Positions 1 to 6,713 of a stretch of DNA of 10,295 nt are shown here, one piece after another (the stretch's first letter is position 1; the number at the start of each line of letters is the position of its first letter). Both the position numbers and the translations under genes were made by a program. The notes beneath the pieces were generated by a model. That model did no database searches, had not been told where the DNA came from, and saw nothing but the letters and a program-made list of their open reading frames with translations. Origin of the DNA: Acidimicrobiia bacterium (GTDB taxonomy: Bacteria > Actinomycetota > Acidimicrobiia > Spongiisociales > ZC4RG35); contig JAUXMQ010000017.1 in assembly GCA_030623125.1 (NCBI GenBank), positions 1 to 10,295 of the forward strand, given 5' to 3'.

Positions 1-13
1 GCCAAAGATCTTG

Positions 14-31
14 AACTCTGAACTAGAGGTT
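14..31 (-). promoter_or_regulatory. Small inverted repeat (hairpin B), mutually exclusive with hairpin A
   Basis: AACTCT at 14-19 pairs with AGAGGTT at 25-31, giving 6 bp with one bulged G around the loop GAACT (20-24). Positions 26-31 belong to both this repeat and the 5' arm of hairpin A on the plus strand, so the two structures cannot form together. This kind of overlap is typical of alternative leader folds, but short repeats of this size also arise by chance. Confidence 0.35.
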
Positions 32-61
32 TACCGTTAGACCGGCGCTAAGTAAACCCTC
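26..61 (-). promoter_or_regulatory. Large imperfect inverted repeat (hairpin A) ahead of presumed ftsZ
   Basis: The outer arms are GAGGTTTAC at 26-34 and GTAAACCCTC at 52-61. They pair over 9 bp with one bulged C. An inner stem of TTAG (37-40) with CTAA (48-51) adds 4 bp after a 2-nt bulge and closes on a 7-nt loop (41-47). The minus-strand transcript would form the same hairpin. No U-run follows it, so it does not look like a classical intrinsic terminator. It could be an RNA leader structure, a processing site, or a DNA palindrome bound by a regulator. The pairing is seen directly; the function is inferred. Confidence 0.5.
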
Positions 62-63
62 AA
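36..63 (-). promoter_or_regulatory. Weak sigma70-like promoter candidate for presumed ftsZ
   Basis: On the minus strand, TTGAGG (63-58) and TCTAAC (41-36) are separated by 16 bp. Each hexamer matches 4 of 6 positions of the consensus -35 and -10. The pair lies inside hairpin A. Location downstream of ftsQ fits the known intergenic ftsZ promoters of actinobacteria, but the match is weak and could be chance. Confidence 0.2.
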
Positions 64-85
64 TACCTAAGCTTTTACTACAACC

Positions 86-928
86 TTAAGGTTCGGTGGC
101 ATTCGTGGCCGAGTCACCTGAGTCCGACTGTTCTGCCTCGGCGCTCCCCTCACCGTCCTGATTCTCATCTCCTTCTTGGGGGATGACCGCCAGGACACCG
201 GCCGGCTGAACCGCAGGATGGGTCGGTGCGATGAGAACCAGGATCGAATCCTCGGCTAGTGACTCCTGGAGAAGAACGAAGAGACTCCTGGCTTTGGCCG
301 CCATCTCGACCGGACGACCGAGACGAACCTGATAACCATCGACGACAGCCCACCATTCGCCATCTTCGACACGCATCGTCAAGTCGCTGTGCGCCGAGTC
401 AGGAAGACTCACCACAAACTCGGCCGCCCCGCGAACGAAGAGCGAGCTCTCGGTATCGTCGTCGTCGAGCCACGGCAGTCGTATCCAGGGCATGGTGTCG
501 TCTGGTGAGCTTGGTCCCGGTACGACGACCCCTTCAATGTCACGCCTGGCCCACCCACCGGCGGTCTGGAACCATGCGACAGGAACCCGTTCGTCGACAC
601 GGACGATCACCTCATCGGGCCACTGACGATGAACGCGGGCACTTCGAATCCACGGGTCCGACTCTAAAACCTGTTCCACCGCTTCAGGTCGCAGCATGAT
701 CATCGGCGTCCCTGCCACGACCCGATTCGCTGCCAACGTCTCGTTGGCGCGACTGGAGACGATCCCGGCTGTTCTCACCTGACTGACGCTCAGCCAGGGC
801 GAAAAGGCAAGCCAAACGAGACTCCCCAAGATGATCATCATCACCATGAACTTGAGCAGCCGTCCGACGTTTCGCTTGGCGGAGTCCTCGGCGACGATCT
901 TGCGGCGTTCGAGAAGTCTCGGGTCCAT
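86..928 (-). CDS. ftsQ: Cell division protein FtsQ (POTRA domain, divisome scaffold)
   Basis: FtsQ is a single-pass membrane protein that links FtsL/FtsB and the late divisome to the septal synthases. Counted from the ATG chosen here (280 aa), there is a basic cytoplasmic N-terminus with DPRLLERR, one membrane segment at about 24-44, a POTRA domain at about 47-115 ending in the family signature WPDEVIVRVDERVPVAWF, and a beta-rich FtsQ domain to about residue 248. The last 30 or so residues are an acidic, Gly/Ser/Glu/Asp-rich tail that looks disordered. The frame also permits a GTG start at 934 that overlaps the murB stop as GTGA. The ATG at 928 is preferred because AGGGAG lies 5 nt before it, while the same motif abuts the GTG. 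It is the last gene of the visible block. Family assignment is secure; start choice is moderate. Confidence 0.9.
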   Translation of the reverse strand: MDPRLLERRKIVAEDSAKRNVGRLLKFMVMMIILGSLVWLAFSPWLSVSQVRTAGIVSSRANETLAANRVVAGTPMIMLRPEAVEQVLESDPWIRSARVHRQWPDEVIVRVDERVPVAWFQTAGGWARRDIEGVVVPGPSSPDDTMPWIRLPWLDDDDTESSLFVRGAAEFVVSLPDSAHSDLTMRVEDGEWWAVVDGYQVRLGRPVEMAAKARSLFVLLQESLAEDSILVLIAPTHPAVQPAGVLAVIPQEGDENQDGEGSAEAEQSDSGDSATNATEP

Positions 929-930
929 TG

Positions 931-1830
931 TCACTCCCTGAATCCCACGAACTGGATCTCCGGCTCCAGCATGGTGCCGCTGAGCTGCAAAACCCGGTCT
1001 TTGATCTCCTCGACGAGCCCCCGCACATCCTCGGAGGTTGCCTCCGGGCCGGCAACGAAGAAATTTGCGTGTTTGTCGGATACCGCCACATCACCGACAC
1101 GGTGGCCCTTGAGACCCAGGGAGTCGATCAGCTCGCCCGCCGAGATGTCAGGTGGGTTCTTGAAGACACTCCCTGCGTTGAGCGTGCCGCCCGGTTGGTT
1201 GTCGCGTCGCCATCGTGTGATCTCGCGAATCTTTCGACGACCCTCCGCAGCATCGCCTCGATCGGTCTCGAATCTGGCATCGATGACCAGATCATCCGAC
1301 CCCAGATTGGAGTGGCGGTATGACAACTCGAGGGCGTCGGGACCGTCGGCACGGATCGTGCCGGTCCTCAGGTTGATTATCTGTGCCTCGACGAGCCGAT
1401 CCCTGGTCTCGGAACCAAAACACCCGGCGTTCTGTCTGATCGCACCCCCGACCGAACCGGGGATGCCGACAAAGAACTCCAGGCCCCGGAGCCCCTGATC
1501 GACACAAGTCCGGGCCAGCCTGGGAAGCGGAACTGCCGAGCCTGCTGTGACTGTGGTTCCTTCGATGCGGGTTTCGGCAAAACCACCGCTGAGGTGTATT
1601 ACCAGACCTCCGAAGCCGGCATCGGCCACCACCAGATTGGACCCCCTACCCAACACCAGGAGTGGGTGACTCGCCGTGACACCTGACGCTATCAACTCCA
1701 GCAGCGACTCGATGTCGTCGATCTCCGCGAGATATCGGGCAGGCCCACCTGACTTGTAGGTGGTGAGAGGCCCCAACGGCACGTTCTCTGCCACTTTGCC
1801 CTGTTCGATCAGATGCTCCAGCGGCGTCAC
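931..1830 (-). CDS. murB: UDP-N-acetylenolpyruvoylglucosamine reductase MurB
   Basis: MurB uses FAD and NADPH to reduce UDP-GlcNAc-enolpyruvate to UDP-MurNAc in the cytoplasm. The 299-aa protein has the usual order. LGRGSNLVV near 60-68 and GIPGSVGGAIRQNAGCFG near 122-139 form the FAD-binding part. YRHS (171-174) carries the conserved Tyr-Arg. NAGSVFKNP (218-226) holds the likely catalytic Ser221, and EPEIQFVG near the C-terminus holds the likely proton-relay Glu291. The size and the GSVFKNP...KHANFF layout fit the shorter type II MurB. The start is GTG at 1830, sharing GTGA with the murC stop. There is no convincing Shine-Dalgarno sequence, so coupling to murC translation is likely. The murB stop in turn overlaps the possible GTG start of ftsQ. 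Confidence 0.97.
   Translation of the reverse strand: MTPLEHLIEQGKVAENVPLGPLTTYKSGGPARYLAEIDDIESLLELIASGVTASHPLLVLGRGSNLVVADAGFGGLVIHLSGGFAETRIEGTTVTAGSAVPLPRLARTCVDQGLRGLEFFVGIPGSVGGAIRQNAGCFGSETRDRLVEAQIINLRTGTIRADGPDALELSYRHSNLGSDDLVIDARFETDRGDAAEGRRKIREITRWRRDNQPGGTLNAGSVFKNPPDISAGELIDSLGLKGHRVGDVAVSDKHANFFVAGPEATSEDVRGLVEEIKDRVLQLSGTMLEPEIQFVGFRE
934..939 (-). promoter_or_regulatory. Ribosome binding site deciding the ftsQ start
   Basis: The minus strand reads AGGGAG, then TGACA, then ATG at 928. The 5-nt spacing is good for the ATG, whereas the GTG at 934 would overlap the motif itself. The site lies within the last codons of murB, so ribosomes terminating on murB would finish on top of it. 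Confidence 0.5.
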
Positions 1831-3185
1831 TTCAGCGCACCGAGTCTCGAGGCAAACTCTGTGTGGAGAAGAGTGATGTCGCCTGCCCCCATGGTGAGCA
1901 CGAGGTCCCCGCTGTCGACCCTCGGCAGGAGGAACTCGGCGAGATCGGCGCGGTGGGGCACGTAGTAGACCTCGGCGCCCGCCAACTTGGCGGCGTCTGC
2001 AACCAGTTCACCGGTCACACCGGGCACCGGCGCTTCCCTCGCGCCGTAAACGTCGGTGACCACGACCACGTCAGCAGATGAGAGAGCGGCCCCGAATTCG
2101 TCGCTGAATCGCTCTGTTCTCGAATACAGATGAGGCTGAAACACGGCCCAGAGCCGGCCCTGGGTAACCTCGCCGGCAGCTTCGAGAGTGGCCTTGACCT
2201 CTGTGGGGTGATGGGCGTAATCGTCGAACAGCACCACCCCGCCAACCGTGCCACGATGCTCCCAGCGCCGACCCACTCCACGAAAGCCGGAAAGCCCCCG
2301 TGCCATCGCCTCCAGATCGTGACCAAGCTCAGCGAGAAGCGCCAGCGCCCCTGCCGAGTTGAGGGCGACATGTCTCCCCGGATGAGGCAACTCGACATCA
2401 ACATCTCTGTCGGGACCGACCAATCGAAAGGTGCTACCGGACCCCTTCCTCTGGAGATCTTCGACTCTCCATGTGGCAGCGAGTGACTGGCCATAGGTCA
2501 GCGCCCCAGCACGTGAGGCAACCTCGGCTGCTCCCCTGTCGTCGACACACGCCATAACGGGCCCGGACACCGAATCCGCCACCGAGACGAAGCTATCGAT
2601 CAGATCCTGGGTTGTTCCGAAGTGCTCGAGATGCTCGGCCTCCACGTTGGTGACAACAAGACCAACGAGATGAAGGCTCTCGAACGTGCGGAACGCCTCA
2701 TCCGCCTCGAGGACCATCAAGTCGGAGGATCCAAAGTGACCGTTCGTCCCCGAGTCGGCAAGATCGCCGCCAAGGACAAACGAGGGATCCAGACCTATCG
2801 ACTGGAGGGCGGTGATCATCAGCGCCGTGGTGGTCGTCTTTCCGTGGGTCCCGGTTGCACCGATCGTTGGCACCTCGGAGGTGAGAGCCTCCAGAAGCTG
2901 GGGACGACGCCACGTCGGTACGCCTCCTTCGGCTGCGGCAGCGAGTTCCTCGTCGAAGTCGGGTACCGCCGAAGAAGCAACAACCAGATCTGCCGATGCG
3001 GCCACCTCTGGATGGTGACCGGTGAACACGGCAACCCCGATGCCGGCCAGGGCTTCCAGGGTGGCGCCACCACGGAGATCGGACCCTGAAACGTCGTATC
3101 CCTGGGCTGTCAGAACCTTGGCAAGTGCGCTCATCCCGGCGCCGCCGGCGCCCACGATGTGTATTCGCTTGTAGGGAAGGCTCAT
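1827..3185 (-). CDS. murC: UDP-N-acetylmuramate-L-alanine ligase MurC
   Basis: MurC is the ATP-dependent Mur ligase that adds L-Ala to UDP-MurNAc in the cytoplasm. At 452 aa it is of normal length. The N-terminal nucleotide-sugar domain has GAGGAGM (12-18). The ATP loop is TGTHGKTTT (111-119); the His in GTHGKT is typical of MurC. The C-terminal domain carries GRRWEHRG (305-312), DDYAHHPTEV (321-330), QPHLYSRT (350-357) and MGAGDI (432-437). One oddity is EADEAFRTF at 160-168, where the family usually has EADESDxSF, followed by NVEAEHLE in place of the common NIExDHLD. The essential-looking E160 and H185 remain. The start is ATG, with GAGG 7 nt upstream and an ATGA overlap with murG. The gene is intact and its function is almost certain from overall motif content. 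Confidence 0.97.
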   Translation of the reverse strand: MSLPYKRIHIVGAGGAGMSALAKVLTAQGYDVSGSDLRGGATLEALAGIGVAVFTGHHPEVAASADLVVASSAVPDFDEELAAAAEGGVPTWRRPQLLEALTSEVPTIGATGTHGKTTTTALMITALQSIGLDPSFVLGGDLADSGTNGHFGSSDLMVLEADEAFRTFESLHLVGLVVTNVEAEHLEHFGTTQDLIDSFVSVADSVSGPVMACVDDRGAAEVASRAGALTYGQSLAATWRVEDLQRKGSGSTFRLVGPDRDVDVELPHPGRHVALNSAGALALLAELGHDLEAMARGLSGFRGVGRRWEHRGTVGGVVLFDDYAHHPTEVKATLEAAGEVTQGRLWAVFQPHLYSRTERFSDEFGAALSSADVVVVTDVYGAREAPVPGVTGELVADAAKLAGAEVYYVPHRADLAEFLLPRVDSGDLVLTMGAGDITLLHTEFASRLGALK

Positions 3186-4261
3186 CGAACTGCCTCGATC
3201 ATCGCCGTGGCGATGGTGGCGGCTGCATCGGGTTTCGCTATTCCCAGGGCTGCATCACGCATCACCTGGAGGGAATCATCGTTGAAGAGGGTGCTCTTGA
3301 CGACATCGGACAACAGACCGATCTCAGACTCCGACAAGGTGACGGCCGCTCCGGATTCAGTCAAATAGCGGGCGTTGCCGATCTGATGACCGGCCGAGCC
3401 GAAGACACCCGGAACGAGAATCGAGGGGGTACCCGTCACAGTCAACTCGGCTACCGCTCCCCCGGCACGTGATACGACAAGATCGGAGATCGCATAAAAG
3501 GTCTCCATCGACTCCTCGAACGCAACCCTCACCCACTGGACACTCGGAGCATGCGGGAGCGGTTGATGAGCCTCGAAGTTTCGAGCACCTGTCAGATGCA
3601 CGACCGCCAGTGGAGGCCCGTCCCAATCGGCCAGCATCGTCGAGACGGCCTCATTGATCGCGCTCGCTCCGAGCGACCCACCGAAGATACCGAGTACCGG
3701 GACGCCTGATTCGATGCCGTAGCGTCTCTGCGCTCCGGTTGTGAGCGCGTCACGATCAAACGACCAGAAGGGCTCGCGTACCGGGTTGCCGACCCACTCG
3801 GCGTCTGGCAGACCAGAGGTTTGCGGGAAAGAGCCAAACGTTCGAAGAGCCCAACGGGTGGCGATACGGTTGGCCAGGCCGGCCTCGGCATTCTGCTCCG
3901 AAACCAGGAACGGAATCTTCGCCTTTCTTGCCGCCATGCCCGTCGGGATCGTGACATAACCGCCCATTCCGAGCACGACCAGCACCGCCTCTTCGACAAT
4001 GGCGCGATGGATTCGGTTCTTTGCCTTACGAACGACGTTCGGCAGGATGAGATTCTTTGGCGTGAGAGACCGCTGAAGGCCCCGGAGCTCCACCTGTAGG
4101 AACGAAAATCCCTCCTCGGGATAGACCTTGGCGGCAAGCCGGTCCCCACCGACGAAAAGGATCTCATCCCTTGGAACACCCAGATCGATCAACGCCTCCC
4201 CAACCGAGAGACCCGGGAATACGTGACCTCCCGTACCTGCAGCGGCGATGATGAAGGTCAT
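3182..4261 (-). CDS. murG: Lipid II synthase MurG (UDP-GlcNAc:undecaprenyl-PP-MurNAc-pentapeptide GlcNAc transferase)
   Basis: MurG is a GT-B glycosyltransferase on the inner membrane face that adds GlcNAc to lipid I to make lipid II. The frame is open further upstream, but the ATG at 4261 is the right start. It begins MTFIIAAAGTGGHVFPG with the catalytic-site His13 of GTGGH, forms an ATGA overlap with the ftsW stop, and gives 359 aa, the normal family length. Other motifs are GGYVTIP (100-106), SEQNAEAGLANR (121-132; usually HEQN), GNPVR (158-162), GGSLGAS (194-200), SRAGGAVAEL (264-273) with the UDP-GlcNAc-contacting Glu, and HQIGNA (292-297). The longer frame would only add sequence antisense to nothing conserved and overlapping the end of ftsW. 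Identity is secure. Confidence 0.97.
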   Translation of the reverse strand: MTFIIAAAGTGGHVFPGLSVGEALIDLGVPRDEILFVGGDRLAAKVYPEEGFSFLQVELRGLQRSLTPKNLILPNVVRKAKNRIHRAIVEEAVLVVLGMGGYVTIPTGMAARKAKIPFLVSEQNAEAGLANRIATRWALRTFGSFPQTSGLPDAEWVGNPVREPFWSFDRDALTTGAQRRYGIESGVPVLGIFGGSLGASAINEAVSTMLADWDGPPLAVVHLTGARNFEAHQPLPHAPSVQWVRVAFEESMETFYAISDLVVSRAGGAVAELTVTGTPSILVPGVFGSAGHQIGNARYLTESGAAVTLSESEIGLLSDVVKSTLFNDDSLQVMRDAALGIAKPDAAATIATAMIEAVR

Positions 4262-5421
4262 GGCTTCCCATGGACACCGCTTTGAGCGATGTTCACAAGC
4301 ACACCGAGCGCGGCCATCGAAACCACCAGGGCAGTCGACCCGAAGGAAACGAATGGCAGTGCGATCCCGGTGATCGGCACGACACCCAGAACACCACCGA
4401 TGTTCACCAGGGCCTGGAACGAGAGCCACACGGTGATACCTGCGGCGACCATTCGGCCGAACGGGTCAGGAGCACGGGCCGCCACCAGCCAACCTGCGAG
4501 CCCGAGGACGACAAAGAGGCCAAGCACGGTGAGACCGCCGACCAGGCCCGTTTCCTCTCCGATGATGGCAAAGATGAAATCGGTGTGTGCGTTCGGAAGA
4601 TAGAACCATCGCGCCCGGCTCGCTCCGAGACCGACACCGAATAGCCCTCCGTTGCCCAAGGCGTAATACCCCTGGATCACCTGGTATCCGTCGCCGGATG
4701 AATCGGCGTACGGATCGAGGAAGGCGGTTATCCGATCGGCCCTGTATGTCTCGGAGAAGGCAAGGAGAGTGGCAGCAAGAATCGCGGCGAAGCCCAGGAC
4801 AAGTACATACTTCAGCGGCGCGTCGCTGGCCATGATCACAGCGAGAGCTGCTGCTCCGATAACGATGAGCGTCCCCAGATCAGGTTGCAGGATGACTGCC
4901 AACCCCACCAATCCCAAGGTCGCCGCAACCGGGACGATGAAATGACTGAACCGGTCGAGCAACTTGGTTTTTCGCTCGAGGACGTAGGCCAGCACAAACA
5001 CGATGGACACCTTGGCCACTTCGGACGGCTGGAAACTCACGAACGGAAGCGACAGCCATCTCGTGGCTCCATTGATCTCGGTCCCGACCAGAAGAACGGC
5101 AACGAGGAGTCCAAGCGTGACGAAGAAGAGTGGGATCGCGATCCGGCGATAGAGCCGATACGGGATACGACTGGTGATGAGCAAGGCGAGCGTGCCAATT
5201 CCGACTCCGGCGAGTTGGCGCTTGAAGAAGAAGAGACTGTCCTCGGTCCTGTCGAGAGCAACGGCCGACGACGCCGACTGAGTTGCACCGAGACCCACGA
5301 CCACGAGCACCACGACCACCACCAGAAGTGTCGTTGCCGCCCTGTTGTTGACTCTTGTCAGTTCCGCCCTGTCTCGCGCAGCGGCCCGCACCCTGGCTAT
5401 TGATGTGACGTTGGCCGTCAT
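4258..5421 (-). CDS. ftsW: Septal peptidoglycan glycosyltransferase FtsW (SEDS family)
   Basis: FtsW is a SEDS-family membrane polymerase that works with FtsI to build septal glycan strands from lipid II. The 387-aa product has a short cytoplasmic N-terminus of about 28 residues, then about ten hydrophobic segments. Signature motifs are NGATRWL (117-123), QPSE (131-134), QPDLGT (179-184), YQVIQ...GGLFGVGLG (246-266), and YLPNAHTDFIFAIIGEE (274-290), where D281 corresponds to the catalytic Asp of SEDS proteins. The last motif reads LPFVSFGST rather than the common PFxSxGGS. The protein ends about a dozen residues after the final membrane segment, so it lacks the long C-terminal tail that binds FtsZ in Mycobacterium tuberculosis FtsW. 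The start is ATG, forming ATGA with the murD stop. Adjacent ftsI, murD and murG favour FtsW over RodA. Confidence 0.95.
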   Translation of the reverse strand: MTANVTSIARVRAAARDRAELTRVNNRAATTLLVVVVVLVVVGLGATQSASSAVALDRTEDSLFFFKRQLAGVGIGTLALLITSRIPYRLYRRIAIPLFFVTLGLLVAVLLVGTEINGATRWLSLPFVSFQPSEVAKVSIVFVLAYVLERKTKLLDRFSHFIVPVAATLGLVGLAVILQPDLGTLIVIGAAALAVIMASDAPLKYVLVLGFAAILAATLLAFSETYRADRITAFLDPYADSSGDGYQVIQGYYALGNGGLFGVGLGASRARWFYLPNAHTDFIFAIIGEETGLVGGLTVLGLFVVLGLAGWLVAARAPDPFGRMVAAGITVWLSFQALVNIGGVLGVVPITGIALPFVSFGSTALVVSMAALGVLVNIAQSGVHGKP

Positions 5422-6713
5422 TGCGAGTGGCTTCCCATCCTTTGACCGACCAACTCGGCGAAGCGTTCGCCACGCGCGGCGTACGAGTCGAACTGGTCGA
5501 AGCTGGCGCAGCCTGGAGCCAGAAGCACCGTGTCACCGCTCCCGGCCACCTGAGCAGCCATCTCAACCGCAATGTCGAGAGTCTTTGCGAGTCTCCCCCG
5601 TTCGCCGGCAGAGGCGACGAGCCCCGGCCCCGCCTCACCTATACCGATCAGAACTCGAACTCTCGGCTCGGTGGCGATCGGTGTGAGGTCCAGCCCTTTG
5701 GACAGACCCCCTGCGATCAGGATCACCGAGTCGTGTGCCCGAATCGAGGAGAGGGCAGCATGTGGATTTGTTGCCTTGGAGTCGTCGATCCACCGGATTC
5801 CATTCGCCTCGTGGACCAGAGAACGTCGATGCGGTCCAGGTGAGTATCCGGTGGCACCCTTCACCACTGCTTCCTCCGTGGCGCCGACCCGCAACGCCAA
5901 AGCTGCTGCCGAAGCGAGATTGGCCAGATGACTCGGGTCCTGGGATGTCAACTCGGTGATCTCAATCACGACGTCACCAACGACGAGGGCTCCTTCATGC
6001 ACCCCACCGCCCCCAGAGGGAAGATGGGTTCCGGAGATCGGGTATGTCTCCGACGGGGCCGCCATCGCAAGTTCGGTGGCTCCCCCATCGTCGCAGTCAT
6101 AGACCAGGAGGTCGCTGCTGGTCTGATTGGCATAGATGAATGCCTTCGATGATCGGTAGCCGAATTCAGACCCATGCCAGTCGAGGTGATCGGTGGCAAC
6201 ATTGGTTATCGCAGCGGCCAGCGGATGGAACGACTCTGTGAACCTGAGTTGGAAACTGGAAACCTCCACGACCAGAGCGTCATACCCGTCATCGGTGAAG
6301 TCAGACAGCGGTGCTCCAATATTGCCGGTGGCTGGAGCGTTGAGACCCGAGGCGTCCAGCATCGCCGCCGTTGCCTCGGCAACGCTGGTCTTGCCATTGG
6401 TCCCGGTGATCGCGATCACCGAAAGCTGCAAATGACGCCATGCATACTCGATCTCGCTCCACACCGGTATCCCCCATTCGAGGGCCTCGACAATCGGCAG
6501 GGACCGCTCGGAGAAACCGGGGCTCGCAACCACGACGTCAACGCCATTCAGAAGCACCGGGTCCCAACCTCCATTGGCGATGGCAAATCCTTCCACCAGA
6601 GCCTCCGGAGACGGCTTCTCGTCGTAGATGGTCACCGAAGCTCCCTTTCTCCGTGCGAGACGACTGGCAGCCAGGCCCGAGACTCCGGCGCCAAGGACAA
6701 GCAACCGGATCAC
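5418..6713 (-). CDS. murD: UDP-N-acetylmuramoyl-L-alanine-D-glutamate ligase MurD
   Basis: MurD adds D-Glu to UDP-MurNAc-L-Ala using ATP in the cytoplasm. The 431-aa protein has an N-terminal Rossmann-like domain starting LLVLGAGVSGLAASRLA, the ATP loop TGTNGKTS (103-110), GNIG (130-133), EVSSFQL (150-156), and NVATDHLDWHG (171-181). Lys190 in YRSSK matches the carbamylated Lys of the family. The C-terminal domain has PHR (294-296), DDSKATN (310-316), GGLSKG (335-340) and LLAPGCASFDQF (397-408). The SKATN and SFDQF motifs are specific for MurD among Mur ligases. The start is GTG at 6713 in a GTGA overlap with the mraY stop. No Shine-Dalgarno motif precedes it, so translation probably depends on mraY read-through and reinitiation. 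Confidence 0.97.
   Translation of the reverse strand: MIRLLVLGAGVSGLAASRLARRKGASVTIYDEKPSPEALVEGFAIANGGWDPVLLNGVDVVVASPGFSERSLPIVEALEWGIPVWSEIEYAWRHLQLSVIAITGTNGKTSVAEATAAMLDASGLNAPATGNIGAPLSDFTDDGYDALVVEVSSFQLRFTESFHPLAAAITNVATDHLDWHGSEFGYRSSKAFIYANQTSSDLLVYDCDDGGATELAMAAPSETYPISGTHLPSGGGGVHEGALVVGDVVIEITELTSQDPSHLANLASAAALALRVGATEEAVVKGATGYSPGPHRRSLVHEANGIRWIDDSKATNPHAALSSIRAHDSVILIAGGLSKGLDLTPIATEPRVRVLIGIGEAGPGLVASAGERGRLAKTLDIAVEMAAQVAGSGDTVLLAPGCASFDQFDSYAARGERFAELVGQRMGSHSQ

Larger units (their letters stand above)
1..85 (-). other. ftsQ-downstream intergenic leader, presumably of ftsZ
   Basis: This is the stretch after the ftsQ stop codon, read on the minus strand, and it is cut by the window edge. 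No open frame of note is seen. It is visibly richer in A and T than the genes, which suits a regulatory region. Gene order in actinobacterial dcw clusters places ftsZ directly after ftsQ, and ftsZ promoters in Streptomyces, Mycobacterium and Corynebacterium lie partly in this intergenic region. Two overlapping inverted repeats and a weak promoter-like pair are listed separately. That the next gene is ftsZ is inferred from synteny only; no ftsZ coding sequence is present here. Confidence 0.6.

Noticed and set aside
971..1498. Plus-strand open frame of 175 codons opposite murB
   Set aside because: It lies fully antisense to a well-conserved gene, has a biased Arg/Ser/Pro composition and no domain; a shadow of GC-rich codon use.
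4262..4429. Longer N-terminus for murG
   Set aside because: It would overlap ftsW by about 170 nt and add residues unlike MurG. The ATG at 4261 places GTGGH at the normal position and matches the 4-nt overlap pattern.
4261..5438. An 11-nt identity (TGGCTTCCCAT) at 4261-4271 and 5428-5438, near two gene junctions
   Set aside because: Several 11-mer matches are expected by chance in 10 kb. The shared GGGAAG on the minus strand may be a weak ribosome site but does not form a repeat family.
4880..5638. Minus-strand open frame of 252 codons spanning the ftsW-murD junction
   Set aside because: It overlaps both real genes in another frame, is rich in Arg/Ser/Gly and shows no domain.
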